Positions 7,817 to 18,017 of a DNA stretch of 61,142 nucleotides are shown one piece after another. The first letter of the stretch is position 1. Each line of letters starts with the position of its first letter. Origin of the DNA: Methylibium sp. (GTDB lineage Bacteria > Pseudomonadota > Gammaproteobacteria > Burkholderiales > Burkholderiaceae_C); assembly GCF_013817345.1 (NCBI RefSeq), contig NZ_JACDCW010000008.1, positions 1-61,142 on the forward strand, written 5' to 3'. A program made the position numbers and the translations under genes. The notes beneath the pieces were generated by a model that saw only the letters and a list, made by a program, of their open reading frames with translations, was not told the DNA's origin and did no database searches.

Positions 7817-9615
7817 ACTGGCTCGGCAACAGCCTCGTGTTTCTGGCTGCGGCCGTGCTCGCCGTGCCGCTCGCGCGGGCGCTCGGGCTCGGCTCCATCG
7901 TCGGCTACCTGATCGCCGGCGTGGTGATCGGCCCGCATGTGTTGCAGCTCGTCGGCGACGCCGAGACGGTGCTGCGCTTTGCCGAATTCGGCGTGGTGCT
8001 GATGCTGTTTCTGGTCGGGCTGGACCTCGAGCCACGCCGGCTGTGGTCGCTGCGAGCGCCGATCTTCGGCTGGGGCGGCGCGCAGGTGCTCGGCTGCACG
8101 GCGCTGCTGGGCGCCGCAGCCTGGGCGCTGGGCGTGTCGCCCGCCACGGCGCTCGTGGTCGGCTTCGGCCTGGCCATGTCGTCGACCGCGATCTCGCTGG
8201 TGGTGCTGGGCGAGCGCAACATGCTCCCCACGACCTCCGGGCAGTCGGTGATCTCGATCTCGCTGTTCCAGGACATCATGTCGATCCCCTTCCTGGCCGT
8301 GCTGCCGCTGCTGGCCGCGCAGCAGGCACCGGCCGGCGGCGGTGGGAAGCAGGCCCTGCTGGTGCTCGGCGCCATCGTTGCGGTGGTGCTCGGCGGGCGG
8401 CTGCTGCTGCGCCCCGCGCTACGCGGGATCGCGAACACCCGCTCCACCGAGATCTTCACCGCCGCGGCGCTGCTGCTGGTGGTGGCGCTGGCCTCGCTGA
8501 TGGATGCGCTCGGCCTGTCGATGGCGCTCGGCGCCTTCCTCGGCGGCGTGCTGCTCGCCGACAGCGAGTACCGCCGTGAACTGGAGACCGACCTGGAGCC
8601 CTTCAAGGGCCTCTTCATGGGCCTGTTCTTCATCGCAGTAGGCATGAGCGTGGACTTCGGTGTGGTCCTGGCACGCTGGCCGTTGGTGTTCGGGGTGGTG
8701 CTCGGTTTCCTGCTCGTCAAGGTGGCGGTCATGCTGGTGATCGCCCGCGCCATGCCGGTGCCGCTGGCGGAGCGGCCGGTGTTCGTGCTCATGCTGGCGC
8801 AAGGCGGGGAGTTCGGCTTCGTGGTGTTCCAGGCGGCCACCCAGGCCGGGGCCATCGAGCCGGCGCTCGCCTCGGTGATGGTGGCAGCGGTCGCGTTGTC
8901 GATGCTGCTGTCGCCGCTGCTGGTCGGCCCCATCGACCGCTATGCGGGCGGCCGGCTCGCGGCCAGAGGCAAGCCACCGACGCCGGACGGCCTGGCCGAG
9001 CCGCAGGACGCGCCGATCATCATCGCCGGCTTCGGCCGTTACGGGCAGATCGTCGGCCGTCTGCTCTATGCGAACGGCCTGAAGGCGACGGTGCTCGAGC
9101 ACGACGCCGAGCAGATCGATTTCCTGCGCCGCTTCGACTTCACGGTCTACTACGGCGACGCGACCCGGCTCGATCTGCTGCGCACCGCCGGCGCGGCGAG
9201 CGCGAAGGTGCTGGTGCTGGCGATCGACGACACCGAGCAAAGCCTCAAGGTGGCCGATCTGGCACGCGAGCACTTTCCCGACCTCACCGTCGTGGCACGC
9301 GCGCGCAACGTGCAGCACTGGTACCAACTCCGCGACCGCGGCGTTGCGCACATCGAGCGCGAAACGCTCGATGCCTCGCTGATGAGCGCGCGCAGCGTGC
9401 TCGAGCTTCTCGGCTGGCAACCGCACCGCGCGCGAACGCTGGCGATGCGCTTTCGGCGTCACAACATCGATCAGCTCGAGGCGATGTGGCCGCACCGCAA
9501 GGACCAGGCGAGGCTGGTCTCCATGGCCCGCGCCGGTCGCCAGCAGCTCGAGGAGCTGTTCGCGCAGGACCGCGCCAACCGCGAAGAACGGCGGCGCGAG
9601 GGCTGGGGCGAATGA
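7813..9615 (+). CDS. kefC: KefC-type monovalent cation:proton antiporter (CPA2) with RCK domain
   Basis: A 600-residue inner-membrane antiporter: about 12 transmembrane helices (residues ~1-385) of the CPA2 Na+/H+ exchanger fold, then a cytoplasmic RCK/TrkA-N domain beginning near residue 400 (PIIIAGFGRYGQIVGRLL, VYYGDATRLDLL). Kef systems release K+ in exchange for protons when electrophiles form glutathione adducts, acidifying and protecting the cell. The ATG at 7813 overlaps the kefF stop; upstream in-frame starts lie inside kefF. Gating by glutathione is inferred from the family. Confidence 0.93.
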   Translation: MNWLGNSLVFLAAAVLAVPLARALGLGSIVGYLIAGVVIGPHVLQLVGDAETVLRFAEFGVVLMLFLVGLDLEPRRLWSLRAPIFGWGGAQVLGCTALLGAAAWALGVSPATALVVGFGLAMSSTAISLVVLGERNMLPTTSGQSVISISLFQDIMSIPFLAVLPLLAAQQAPAGGGGKQALLVLGAIVAVVLGGRLLLRPALRGIANTRSTEIFTAAALLLVVALASLMDALGLSMALGAFLGGVLLADSEYRRELETDLEPFKGLFMGLFFIAVGMSVDFGVVLARWPLVFGVVLGFLLVKVAVMLVIARAMPVPLAERPVFVLMLAQGGEFGFVVFQAATQAGAIEPALASVMVAAVALSMLLSPLLVGPIDRYAGGRLAARGKPPTPDGLAEPQDAPIIIAGFGRYGQIVGRLLYANGLKATVLEHDAEQIDFLRRFDFTVYYGDATRLDLLRTAGAASAKVLVLAIDDTEQSLKVADLAREHFPDLTVVARARNVQHWYQLRDRGVAHIERETLDASLMSARSVLELLGWQPHRARTLAMRFRRHNIDQLEAMWPHRKDQARLVSMARAGRQQLEELFAQDRANREERRREGWGE

Positions 9616-9636
9616 CGCGCGGCAGTGCGTGGCGCT

Positions 9637-11793
9637 TCAGCGCGCCAAACCCCACTGATCCAGCATGAAGGTAGAGCTCAGCGACAGCTCCCACAGCGCA
9701 TCGAAGCGCCCTGAAGCGCCGCCGTGGCCGGCGTCGAGGTTGATCTGCAGCAGCACGGGGTTGTGGTCGGTTTTCAGGGTGCGCAGCCGCGCGGCGTACT
9801 TGACAGGCTCCCAGTACTGCACCTGGCTGTCGTTGAGGCCGGTCTCCAGCAGCATGGCCGGATAGGCGCCGCGCTGCAGGTTGTCGTAGGGGCTCCAGGC
9901 ACGCAGCCAGCCGTACTGCGCGGCAATCTTCGGGTTGCCCCATTCGAGGAACTCTCCCACGGTCAGCGGCAGCGATTCGTCGAGCATGGTGTTGATCACG
10001 TCGACGAAGGGCACCTCGGCGACCATGGCCTTGAACAGCTCGGGCCGCTGGTTGACCGCGGCGGCGACCAGCAGCCCGCCAGCGCTGCCGCCCTGAATGA
10101 TCAACCGCGACGGCTCGGTCCAGCCTTGCTCGATGAGCGCCTCGGCGCAGGCGATGAAGTCGCTGAAGCTGCGGTGCTTCTCGGCCATCTTGCCGGCGTC
10201 GTGCCAGGTGCGGCCGAGGTCGCCGCCGCCGCGCACGTGGGCGATGGCGAACACGACGCCGCGGTCGAGCAGCGACAGCCGCGCCGATGAAAACTCCGGC
10301 TCGCTCGGGATGCCGTAGCTGCCGTAGCCGTAGAGCAGCAGGGGTTGCGGGCCGGCCTCGTTCGTTTGTTCGAGCGTGCGTTCGTCCGCTTTCGTGTTAG
10401 CCCCTGCGTTCGCCCGGAGATCGCGCCGGTACACGAGCGAGATCGGCACTTTCGTGCCGTCCTGGGCCGTGGCATCGAGTCGTTCGCTGGCATAGAGCGA
10501 AGCATCGAAGCCGCCCAGCACCGGCTCGCGCTTGCGAAGCACCCGCTCTTGCGTGGCGAGGTCGTAGTCGTAGACCGCGGCCGGCGTAACCAGCGAGGTG
10601 TATTCGAAGCGGAACTGTGTGGTGTCGAACTCGGCGTTGTCGAAGCCGCTGGCGCTGTAGACCGGCTCGTCGAAGGCGACGCGGTGCTCTTCGCCGCTGA
10701 GCAGATCGCGCACTCGCAACTGCAGCGAGCCCTTGATCCTTTCGGTGACGACCAGATGCCGCGCGAAGACGTCGGCCTCTTCGAGCATCACGTCGCCGCG
10801 GTGCGCGATCAGCTCGGTGGCGCGCGCCAATTTGGGCCGACGCGCATCGACGCTCGCCAGCCGGTTGTTGCGGCCGGTGTCGTTGACGAGCAGGTAGAAG
10901 CGGCCCTCGCGGTGGTCGATCGAGTATTCGATGCCGCTGCGCCTCTGCAGTACGACCCTCGGCCTCGCCAGCGGGCGGTCGGCGTCGAGCACCCGGACCT
11001 CGCTGGTGTCGGCGCTGTCGATCTGCAGTACCACGTAGCGGTGGTCGCGCGTCTTGCCGAGGCCGAGGCTGAACGCCTCGTCGGCCTCCTCGAAGAGCAG
11101 GCGGTCGGGCCGGCCGCTGCCGATGACGTGGCGCCACAGCCGGTGCGCACGCCGGGCCTCGTCGACCGTGAGGTAGTAGAGCGTGCGGTTGTCGTTGCCC
11201 CAGACCGCGCCCTCGGTGCCCGGGATGGCCAGGGGCAGGACGGCGCCGCTGGCGAGGTCCTTGACGTGCAGCGTGTAGTCGAGGCCGCCCGTTTCGTCGA
11301 GCGAAAACGCGAGCCAGCGGCCGTCTGGGCTCACGTCGAAGCTCCCGAGCTCGAGATACGCCTTGCCTTCGGCCATCTCGTTCAGGTCGAGCAGCACCTC
11401 GTCAGCGGCATGCGCATCGAAGCGCCGCTCGGGGCCCGCTGCTGCGCGGCGGATTTCCACCGGGTACTGGCGGCCGGCCAGCGTGCGGCTCGAGTACCAC
11501 CACCGTCCGTCGCGGCAGGGCACGTCCTCGTCGTCCTGCTGGATGCGGGCCAGCATCTCCTCGTAGAGCTGCTTGCGCAGGGCGGCATGAGGTGCGAACC
11601 AAACCGCGGTGTGTTTGTTCTCGGCCTTCAGGTGCCTGAGCACGCGCGGATCGTCGCGATCGCGCAGCCAGAAGTAGTCGTCGATGCGGCGCTCGCCGTG
11701 CAGGCTCACGTCGCGGGGCTCGCGCGGCGCGACCGGTGCCGCGGGTGCCGCGGGCCGGCGCGGCTTGTGGCGCGCGGAGTACCCGGCAGCCAA
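9637..11793 (-). CDS. ptrB: Oligopeptidase B, S9A prolyl-oligopeptidase family
   Basis: About 718 residues: an N-terminal beta-propeller (starting RRIDDYFWLRDRDDPRVLRHL) and a C-terminal alpha/beta hydrolase domain. The nucleophile lies in QGGSAGGLL around residue 570, with the catalytic His in NLDAGHGGASGRFD near the end. The family cleaves short peptides after Arg or Lys in the cytoplasm. No ATG is suitably placed; the TTG at 11793, five bases downstream of the start of the panC stop codon, gives the family length and is the best guess (a GTG at 11709 would remove the usual N-terminus). It is the third gene of the panB-panC transcription unit. Confidence 0.88.
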   Translation of the reverse strand: MAAGYSARHKPRRPAAPAAPVAPREPRDVSLHGERRIDDYFWLRDRDDPRVLRHLKAENKHTAVWFAPHAALRKQLYEEMLARIQQDDEDVPCRDGRWWYSSRTLAGRQYPVEIRRAAAGPERRFDAHAADEVLLDLNEMAEGKAYLELGSFDVSPDGRWLAFSLDETGGLDYTLHVKDLASGAVLPLAIPGTEGAVWGNDNRTLYYLTVDEARRAHRLWRHVIGSGRPDRLLFEEADEAFSLGLGKTRDHRYVVLQIDSADTSEVRVLDADRPLARPRVVLQRRSGIEYSIDHREGRFYLLVNDTGRNNRLASVDARRPKLARATELIAHRGDVMLEEADVFARHLVVTERIKGSLQLRVRDLLSGEEHRVAFDEPVYSASGFDNAEFDTTQFRFEYTSLVTPAAVYDYDLATQERVLRKREPVLGGFDASLYASERLDATAQDGTKVPISLVYRRDLRANAGANTKADERTLEQTNEAGPQPLLLYGYGSYGIPSEPEFSSARLSLLDRGVVFAIAHVRGGGDLGRTWHDAGKMAEKHRSFSDFIACAEALIEQGWTEPSRLIIQGGSAGGLLVAAAVNQRPELFKAMVAEVPFVDVINTMLDESLPLTVGEFLEWGNPKIAAQYGWLRAWSPYDNLQRGAYPAMLLETGLNDSQVQYWEPVKYAARLRTLKTDHNPVLLQINLDAGHGGASGRFDALWELSLSSTFMLDQWGLAR

Positions 11794-11795
11794 GC

Positions 11796-12698
<903 letters not shown>

Positions 12699-13538
12699 TC
12701 AGTAGGCGTGGACGGCTTCGTCGGGGAAGCTGCCGTCCTTCACCGCGGCCACGTAGGCTTGCACCGCCGCTTCGATCGAGGCGTGGCCGTCCATGAAGTT
12801 GCGCACGAAGCGCGGCAGCTTGCCGCGCGTGACGCCGAGCATGTCGTGCAGCACCAGCACCTGGCCGGCGGTGCCGGCGCCGGCGCCGATGCCGATGGTC
12901 ATGAGGCCGGGGCTGTCGGCTTGCACGTCGCGTGCCACAGCGGCGGGCATGAGTTCCAGCACCATCATCGCGGCGCCGGCTTCGGCCAGCGCCTTGGCAT
13001 GGCGGCGCAGCGTCGCGGCGCCGGCTTCGTCCTTGCCCTGAATGCGATAGCCGCCCAGCGCGTGCACGCTTTGCGGGGTGAGGCCGAGGTGCGCACACAC
13101 CGGCACGCCGCGCTCGACCAGGAAGTTCACCGTCTCCGGCGTCCAGCCGCCACCTTCGAGCTTGACCATCTGCGCGCCGGCGGCCATCAGGGTGCCGGCA
13201 TTGCGCAGGGCCTGGACCGGGTTTTCCTGGTAGCTGCCGAACGGCATGTCGGCGATCAGGAAGGCCGACCGGGTGCCGCGCGAGGTGCTGCGGGTGTGAT
13301 AGCCGATCTGCTCCATCGTCACCGACAGCGTGCTGGGCTGGCCCTTGAGCACCATGCCGAGCGAGTCGCCGACGAGGATGCAGTCCACCCCGGCCGCATC
13401 GACCAGCGCGGCGAAGCTGGCGTCGTAGGCGGTGAGCATGGCGATCTTCTCGCCGCGCGCGTGCATCTCGCGCAAGGTGTGCAGCGTCACCGGCTTGCGG
13501 GCGGAGGGACGGTCGGCGGGCGACGTTTGGCTGCTCAT
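12699..13538 (-). CDS. panB: 3-methyl-2-oxobutanoate hydroxymethyltransferase
   Basis: A 279-residue enzyme of the first committed step of pantothenate synthesis (ketoisovalerate to ketopantoate, using methylenetetrahydrofolate). Recognisable segments are [29 protein letters not shown] and ADMPFGSY, with the Mg2+ and substrate ligands. The ATG at 13538 gives the usual start (MSSQTSP...); upstream in-frame ATGs would add 43 residues that look like noncoding sequence. First gene of the panBC unit, divergent from rubredoxin. Confidence 0.96.
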   Translation of the reverse strand: MSSQTSPADRPSARKPVTLHTLREMHARGEKIAMLTAYDASFAALVDAAGVDCILVGDSLGMVLKGQPSTLSVTMEQIGYHTRSTSRGTRSAFLIADMPFGSYQENPVQALRNAGTLMAAGAQMVKLEGGGWTPETVNFLVERGVPVCAHLGLTPQSVHALGGYRIQGKDEAGAATLRRHAKALAEAGAAMMVLELMPAAVARDVQADSPGLMTIGIGAGAGTAGQVLVLHDMLGVTRGKLPRFVRNFMDGHASIEAAVQAYVAAVKDGSFPDEAVHAY

Positions 13539-13632
13539 GGTGCGGTGCGGCAATGGGTCGTGGATTCTAGACATGCACCTGCCTGCCTCGCACCCTTGCC
13601 AGCGGCTCGCGAAGACAGGACAAAATTGCCTC

Positions 13633-13800
13633 ATGAAAAAGTACGAGTGCGGCGTGTGCGGATTCATCTATGACGAAGCGCTGGGCCTGCCCGACGAAGG
13701 CATCAAGCCCGGCACCCGCTGGGAGGACATTCCCGCAGAGTGGCTGTGCCCGGACTGTGGTGTGGCCAAGAGCGACTTTGAGATGACGGAGATCCGATGA
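13633..13800 (+). CDS. rubA: Rubredoxin
   Basis: A 55-residue iron protein with the Fe(Cys)4 site: C6-x2-C9 (ECGVCGF) and C39-x2-C42 ([12 protein letters not shown]). It carries single electrons between a reductase and an acceptor. The stop overlaps the start of the reductase gene (ATGA), so the pair is co-translated. In alkane-using bacteria such pairs feed AlkB-type hydroxylases, but no hydroxylase is present in this window; a general redox or oxidative-stress role is equally possible. Confidence 0.96.
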   Translation: MKKYECGVCGFIYDEALGLPDEGIKPGTRWEDIPAEWLCPDCGVAKSDFEMTEIR

Positions 13801-14948
13801 CTGCTCCAGTGATCGTCCTGGGCAGCGGCCTGGCCGGCTACACGCTGGCCCGTGAGTTTCGCAAGCTCGACACGACCACGCCGCTGGTGGTGGTGAGCCG
13901 CGACGAGGCCGGCTTCTATTCGAAACCGATGCTGTCGAACGCGCTGGCCGGCAAGAAGTCGCCGGCCGCGCTGGTGATGAAGCCCGCTGCCACGATGGCC
14001 GCCGACCTGAACGCCACCGTGCTCGCGCGCAGCAGCGTCGCGGCGATCGACACCGCGGCACGACGCATCACCCTCGACGACGGCCAGGGGCTCGGCTACC
14101 GCGACCTCGTGCTGGCACTCGGCGCCGACCCGATCCGCCTGTCGCTCGCTGGGGACGCGGCCGATCAGGTGCTCTCGGTCAACGACATCGACGACTACGC
14201 GCGCTTCGCCGAACGCCTGGAAGGGGTTCGGCAGGTCTGCATCCTCGGCGCCGGCCTGATCGGCTGCGAGTTCGCCAACGACCTGCTGCACCGGGGTGTG
14301 GCCCCGATGGTCCTCGACCTCGCCGACCGACCCCTCTCACGCTTGCTGCCGCCGCAGGCCAGCAGCCGTCTGCGCGAAAAGCTCGAAGCCGCCGGTGTGG
14401 CGTTTCGCTTCGGCGTGGCAGTCGCACGCGTCGATCACCGCGAAGGCGGCGGGCTGCGCCTGCAGCTCACCGACGGCAGTGCACTTGAGTGCGACCTGCT
14501 GCTCTCGGCCATCGGCCTGCGCCCGCGCACCTCGCTGGCCGAGGTCGCCGGCCTGGCGGTCGAGCGCGGCGTCGTCGTCGATCGGCATCTCACCACCTCG
14601 GCCTTGCATGTCCACGCCATCGGCGACTGCGCGCAGGTCGAAGGCCATTGCCTGCCCTACGTGATGCCGCTGATGCAGCAGGCCCGCGCGCTCGCCGCCA
14701 CCCTGGCCGGCACGCGCACGCCGCTGGCCTACCCGGCCATGCCGGTGGTCGTGAAGACGCCCGCCTGCCCCACGGTGGTGTGTCCGCCGCCGATGGACGC
14801 TGCCGGCATTTGGAAAGTCGACTCCGACGAAGCGGGTCTCGAAGCCCGCTTCGTCTCAGCCAATGGCCGGCTGCTCGGCTTCGCGCTGCTGGGAAATGCC
14901 ACGCCGCGCAAGCAGGCGCTGGCAGCGCAGGTGCCCGCGCTGTTCTAG
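13797..14948 (+). CDS. rubB: Rubredoxin-NAD(+) reductase, FAD-dependent
   Basis: A 383-residue pyridine-nucleotide-disulfide-type reductase with two Rossmann dinucleotide motifs: [15 protein letters not shown] (FAD) at the N-terminus and [16 protein letters not shown] (NAD) near residue 145, followed by [11 protein letters not shown], the second FAD contact. It transfers electrons from NAD(P)H to the rubredoxin encoded just upstream (4-base overlap). Size and domain order match AlkT/RubB reductases. Confidence 0.92.
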   Translation: MTAPVIVLGSGLAGYTLAREFRKLDTTTPLVVVSRDEAGFYSKPMLSNALAGKKSPAALVMKPAATMAADLNATVLARSSVAAIDTAARRITLDDGQGLGYRDLVLALGADPIRLSLAGDAADQVLSVNDIDDYARFAERLEGVRQVCILGAGLIGCEFANDLLHRGVAPMVLDLADRPLSRLLPPQASSRLREKLEAAGVAFRFGVAVARVDHREGGGLRLQLTDGSALECDLLLSAIGLRPRTSLAEVAGLAVERGVVVDRHLTTSALHVHAIGDCAQVEGHCLPYVMPLMQQARALAATLAGTRTPLAYPAMPVVVKTPACPTVVCPPPMDAAGIWKVDSDEAGLEARFVSANGRLLGFALLGNATPRKQALAAQVPALF

Positions 14949-15036
14949 CGGCGAGTTCGGGCTAGCGGCCACGTTTCGGCCAGCAGGTGTCTTGGCTATC
15001 GCAACGGCTGCCGCGTCCGGCTGCGCGGACGAAGCA

Positions 15037-15888
15037 TCAGGCCGGCTGGTAGGCCAGCCGGACGTAGATCGGCGCGAAGGCTTCGGCCTGCGTCAACTCG
15101 ATCAGGTGCTCGCGTGCCAGCTCGAGCGTGGCGATGAAGGTCACCACCTTCACCTGCGGCGGCCGCTCGGCGTCGAACAGGTCCTCGAACATCGCGAAGC
15201 GCCGGCCCTGGAGCCGGCGCAGCACGATGCTCATGTGCTCGCGCACCGACAGCTCCTCGCGGCTGATCTTGTGGTGCTGGATCAGGCTGGCGCGTTTGAG
15301 GATGTCCAGCCAGGCCTCACGCAATTCGGACGGCTCCACCTCCGGATACTGCGGCGCCAGCGACTGCTCGATGTGCACCTGCGCGCGCAGAAAATCGCGG
15401 CCGAGTTGCGGCAGGCGCTCGAGCCGCGCGGCGGCCAGCTTCATCTGCTCGTACTCGATCAGCCGGCGCACGAGTTCGGCGCGCGGATCCTCGGCTTCCT
15501 TGCCCTCCTCGCTGCGCCGGGGCGGCAGCAGCATGCGCGACTTGATCTCGATCAGCATCGCCGCCATTAGCAAATACTCGGCGGCGAGTTCGAGGTTGCG
15601 CTTGCGGATCTGCTCCACGTAGGCCAGGTACTGGCGCGTCACATCCGCCATCGGGATGTCGAGGATGTTGAAGTTCTGCTTGCGGATCAGGTACAGCAGG
15701 AGGTCGAGCGGGCCCTCGAAGGTTTCGAGAAAGACCTCCAGCGCGTCGGGCGGGATGTACAGGTCGTTCGGCAGCGCGAAGAGCGGCTCGCCGTACAGGC
15801 GCGCCAGCGCGATGTGATCGACCACGTCGGCACGCGCTTCGGTGCCCAGCACCGGCGCATCGGGCATCACCGTCTCGTCGCTGCTCAT
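15037..15888 (-). CDS. scpA: Segregation and condensation protein A
   Basis: A 283-residue kleisin that bridges SMC heads in chromosome condensation. It shows the N-terminal helix motif FEGPLDLLLYLIRKQNFNILDIPMADVT in two parts, the MAAMLIEIKSRMLLPP segment, and a C-terminal winged-helix part. The ATG at 15888 is preferred; the frame is open further upstream but that overlaps the DUF3460 gene in another frame. It follows DUF3460 closely on the same strand. No scpB is visible here. Confidence 0.93.
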   Translation of the reverse strand: MSSDETVMPDAPVLGTEARADVVDHIALARLYGEPLFALPNDLYIPPDALEVFLETFEGPLDLLLYLIRKQNFNILDIPMADVTRQYLAYVEQIRKRNLELAAEYLLMAAMLIEIKSRMLLPPRRSEEGKEAEDPRAELVRRLIEYEQMKLAAARLERLPQLGRDFLRAQVHIEQSLAPQYPEVEPSELREAWLDILKRASLIQHHKISREELSVREHMSIVLRRLQGRRFAMFEDLFDAERPPQVKVVTFIATLELAREHLIELTQAEAFAPIYVRLAYQPA

Positions 15889-15919
15889 GTCGCGCAGCAG
15901 GGCCCCGGGGGAATTGCGC

Positions 15920-16120
15920 TCAAACCTTGGATTGGTAGACGTAGGACTGCTGCGGAATCCGATCCGAGCGCTGCTCGGCCAGCCGCTCGCGGTCCTGCGG
16001 GCGGTCCCACAGCAGCGCGCGGCCGCTGCGCTGGCGCTCCTCGAGCAGGGGATCGCGCTCCTTGAGCGTCGCGATGAAATCGGTGACGTCGGAGCGGTAG
16101 GCTTTCCAGAACAGCGGCAT
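15920..16120 (-). CDS. DUF3460 family small protein
   Basis: A 66-residue, highly charged, largely helical protein (MPLFWKAYRSDVTDFIATLK, DRPQDRERLAEQRS) of the DUF3460 family, which is widespread in Burkholderiales and normally found beside scpA, as here (31-base gap). No signal peptide or membrane segment. Function unknown. Confidence 0.85.
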   Translation of the reverse strand: MPLFWKAYRSDVTDFIATLKERDPLLEERQRSGRALLWDRPQDRERLAEQRSDRIPQQSYVYQSKV

Positions 16121-16171
16121 GGCAGCACTTCAGAGTCGAGCCGACGATTTTAACGACGCCGGCAAAGCCGT

Positions 16172-16615
16172 TCAGCCGCGCAGTCGCTGCAAGGCCGTCA
16201 GCACCGCGCCGCGCACCGCCTCTTCGAGCCCGCAGACCAGGCCCACCGACCCGTCCGCAGCGCCCAACCGCCGCCAGGCCCGCGGCAAAACGTCCTGCAC
16301 GAGTCTTTCGACTCCGGCGGCGACCAGGCTGCGCTGCTCGGGCGTGCCGTCGCCGCCGATCAACACGAGAAACTCGAACAGCGCCGAAGCCTCCCACAAC
16401 CGGAACGGCTCGGCATCGAACAGAGCCGGCAAACCTTCGAGTCCAGCCGTGCTGCGCAGGGTGGCCAGCGTCTCGCGACCGTTCGGCGACTTGTCGAGCA
16501 CGATGAGATAGAGGCGGGCCGTGCCCACCGGACCGAACTCGCCCGCGCGCAGGCGGCGGCCCAACTCACCCGCCAGCTGCTGGCCTTGTGCCTGGCGGCG
16601 CTTTGCTTCACCCAT
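16172..16615 (-). CDS. Uncharacterised protein with MGEAKRR N-terminus
   Basis: A 147-residue soluble protein. The start MGEAKRRQAQGQ is a recurring N-terminal motif of small bacterial proteins (often of SEC-C-linked or otherwise unknown families). The remainder is a mixed alpha/beta region (ARLYLIVLDKSPNGRETLATLR, ALFEFLVLIGGDGT) without a motif I recognise. It precedes DUF3460-scpA on the same strand with a 51-base gap. Codon use and GC are like the neighbours, so it is probably a real gene of unknown role. Confidence 0.65.
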   Translation of the reverse strand: MGEAKRRQAQGQQLAGELGRRLRAGEFGPVGTARLYLIVLDKSPNGRETLATLRSTAGLEGLPALFDAEPFRLWEASALFEFLVLIGGDGTPEQRSLVAAGVERLVQDVLPRAWRRLGAADGSVGLVCGLEEAVRGAVLTALQRLRG

Positions 16616-16772
16616 TTTTCTGCGGTTTGATGATCCAGGCCGGATTGTCTATCCGCCGCACTCCTGCACGTAGGACTCGACCCACGCCCGCTCGCCGCAC
16701 TGTCCGATGGCGGCCAGAAGACAGGCGCGTAGCCTTGAAAAAATCTGCCATTCCCTTGCCGAGGAGCGCTCG

Positions 16773-17312
16773 ATGAGCTCACACCTTTCAAACCATTTCC
16801 TGACTCGTGGCACGGTTGCTGCCCTCGTGGCATCGGCCACCCTGCTGTTCGGAGCGGGTACCGTGAGCGCGGCGGAGGCATCGGCCGCGGACGGCCGCAA
16901 CGAACGTCTGGAACATTACCGGGCGGCCTGCTTGTTGAACCGCCCCAACGCCAACCCGGCAGCATGCGTTGAAGAGACGCTGGCGGCGCGCGAGGCAGCC
17001 TCCCAGGGCGAGCTGCAAACGGGTGACGCAGCCTACCGGCGCAACGCCCTGCTCCGTTGCCGCGCCTTGCCCGCTGCGGAGCAACCCGCCTGCGAAGCGC
17101 GCATTCGTGGCGACGGCACGGTGAGCGGCAGCGTCGAGGAAGGCGGCATCCTGCGCGAACTCGTGGTGCGCGATCGAACGCCTGCCGACGAAGCGCCGCC
17201 CGCGAACGGGAACACCAGCCTGCCGATGCGCGTCGATCCGTCTCGGGACGGCTTGAGCGACACCGTGCCTGCCGAGCCCGCGTCGCCTCACGGGCCGCAA
17301 CTGCCGCGCTGA
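16773..17312 (+). CDS. Exported uncharacterised protein
   Basis: A 179-residue protein with a clear signal peptide (residues ~10-35, VAALVASATLLFGAGTVSAAEA) and four cysteines in two pairs (ACLLNRPNANPAACVEE; LRCRALPAAEQPACEARI) that could form two disulfides in the periplasm. The rest is disordered and Pro/Asp-rich. The ATG at 16773 has GAGGAG eight bases upstream. No family is recognised. Confidence 0.7.
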   Translation: MSSHLSNHFLTRGTVAALVASATLLFGAGTVSAAEASAADGRNERLEHYRAACLLNRPNANPAACVEETLAAREAASQGELQTGDAAYRRNALLRCRALPAAEQPACEARIRGDGTVSGSVEEGGILRELVVRDRTPADEAPPANGNTSLPMRVDPSRDGLSDTVPAEPASPHGPQLPR

Positions 17313-17346
17313 AAGGCGAGCGGTCGGCGGCAAGCGCGTCGCCCGC

Positions 17347-17670
17347 TCAGACCGGCGCGGGAAGGCGGCGTAGCCCGAACCAGGCCACCCCCAACACGAC
17401 TGTGACCGGAACGCTGAGGACACCGGGCGTGTAGAACAACGCGGACATCACCGGCATGACAAGGGCCAGTTCGATCACGGCGCCCAGCCCATACAGCAGC
17501 AGTCCCGTCGCGACCCACCGCCGCATGTAGGTCGGCAGCCACCGCGCCTGCGCCTGGTTGTGGCGCCAGGCCGCGGCACGCTGGAATCGGGTGCCGCGAT
17601 TGACGTCCTCGAACAACCACAGAAAGAAAAAGTAGCGGTGAAGCAAAACGAGGAACGGAAGGTCGGTCAT
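17347..17670 (-). CDS. Small membrane protein of unknown function
   Basis: A 107-residue protein with two hydrophobic segments (WVATGLLLYGLGAVIELALVMPVM and GVLSVPVTVVLGVAWFGL) and a basic amphipathic N-terminal half. The ATG at 17670 (MTDLPFLVLLHRYFF) is chosen over one 12 codons upstream. It is convergent with the exported protein to its left. No family recognised. Confidence 0.55.
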   Translation of the reverse strand: MTDLPFLVLLHRYFFFLWLFEDVNRGTRFQRAAAWRHNQAQARWLPTYMRRWVATGLLLYGLGAVIELALVMPVMSALFYTPGVLSVPVTVVLGVAWFGLRRLPAPV

Positions 17671-18017
17671 GGATGTCTTTCGAAGCTCTCGGCACGGGCG
17701 GCACACGGGCGAGCGAAACCATCCTAGTCACGAGGCAAGGCCGCTATGGCGTCAGTGTCTAAATCGGTGTACCGATGCTTTGCTTCAGACACCTGCGAGC
17801 CGGCCCCACAAACCGCTGCGGCGTGCGGCGTCAACCTTGGCCCCCTCTTCTCGCGTGCATTGCGCGCGAACCACAGCAGGCGGCGCGGGCCGCGGGCTTC
17901 AACGGCGTGGGGCGGCAAGAAATCTCCGGGCATCGCTGGGTCTCGGCGGTCGAATTGCGAGCTGGTACGAGGGAAGCCCCGCCTAGAATCCGCGCTCCGA
18001 TTTGACCCAGAACACCC
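17671..18017. other. 347-base gap upstream of argG, no gene seen
   Basis: Open frames here lack start signals, conserved motifs and coherent codon use. A TAGAAT at 17984-17989 looks like a -10 element for argG, but no good -35 sits at 16-18 bases; the nearest candidate, TTGCGA at 17955-17960, is 23 bases away. Probably the argG promoter and leader. Confidence 0.4.

Noticed and set aside
16649-16900. Minus-strand frame ending RLRACLLAAIGQCGERAWVESYVQ
   Set aside because: The ending looks protein-like, but it overlaps the start of the better-supported exported protein and has no family match.
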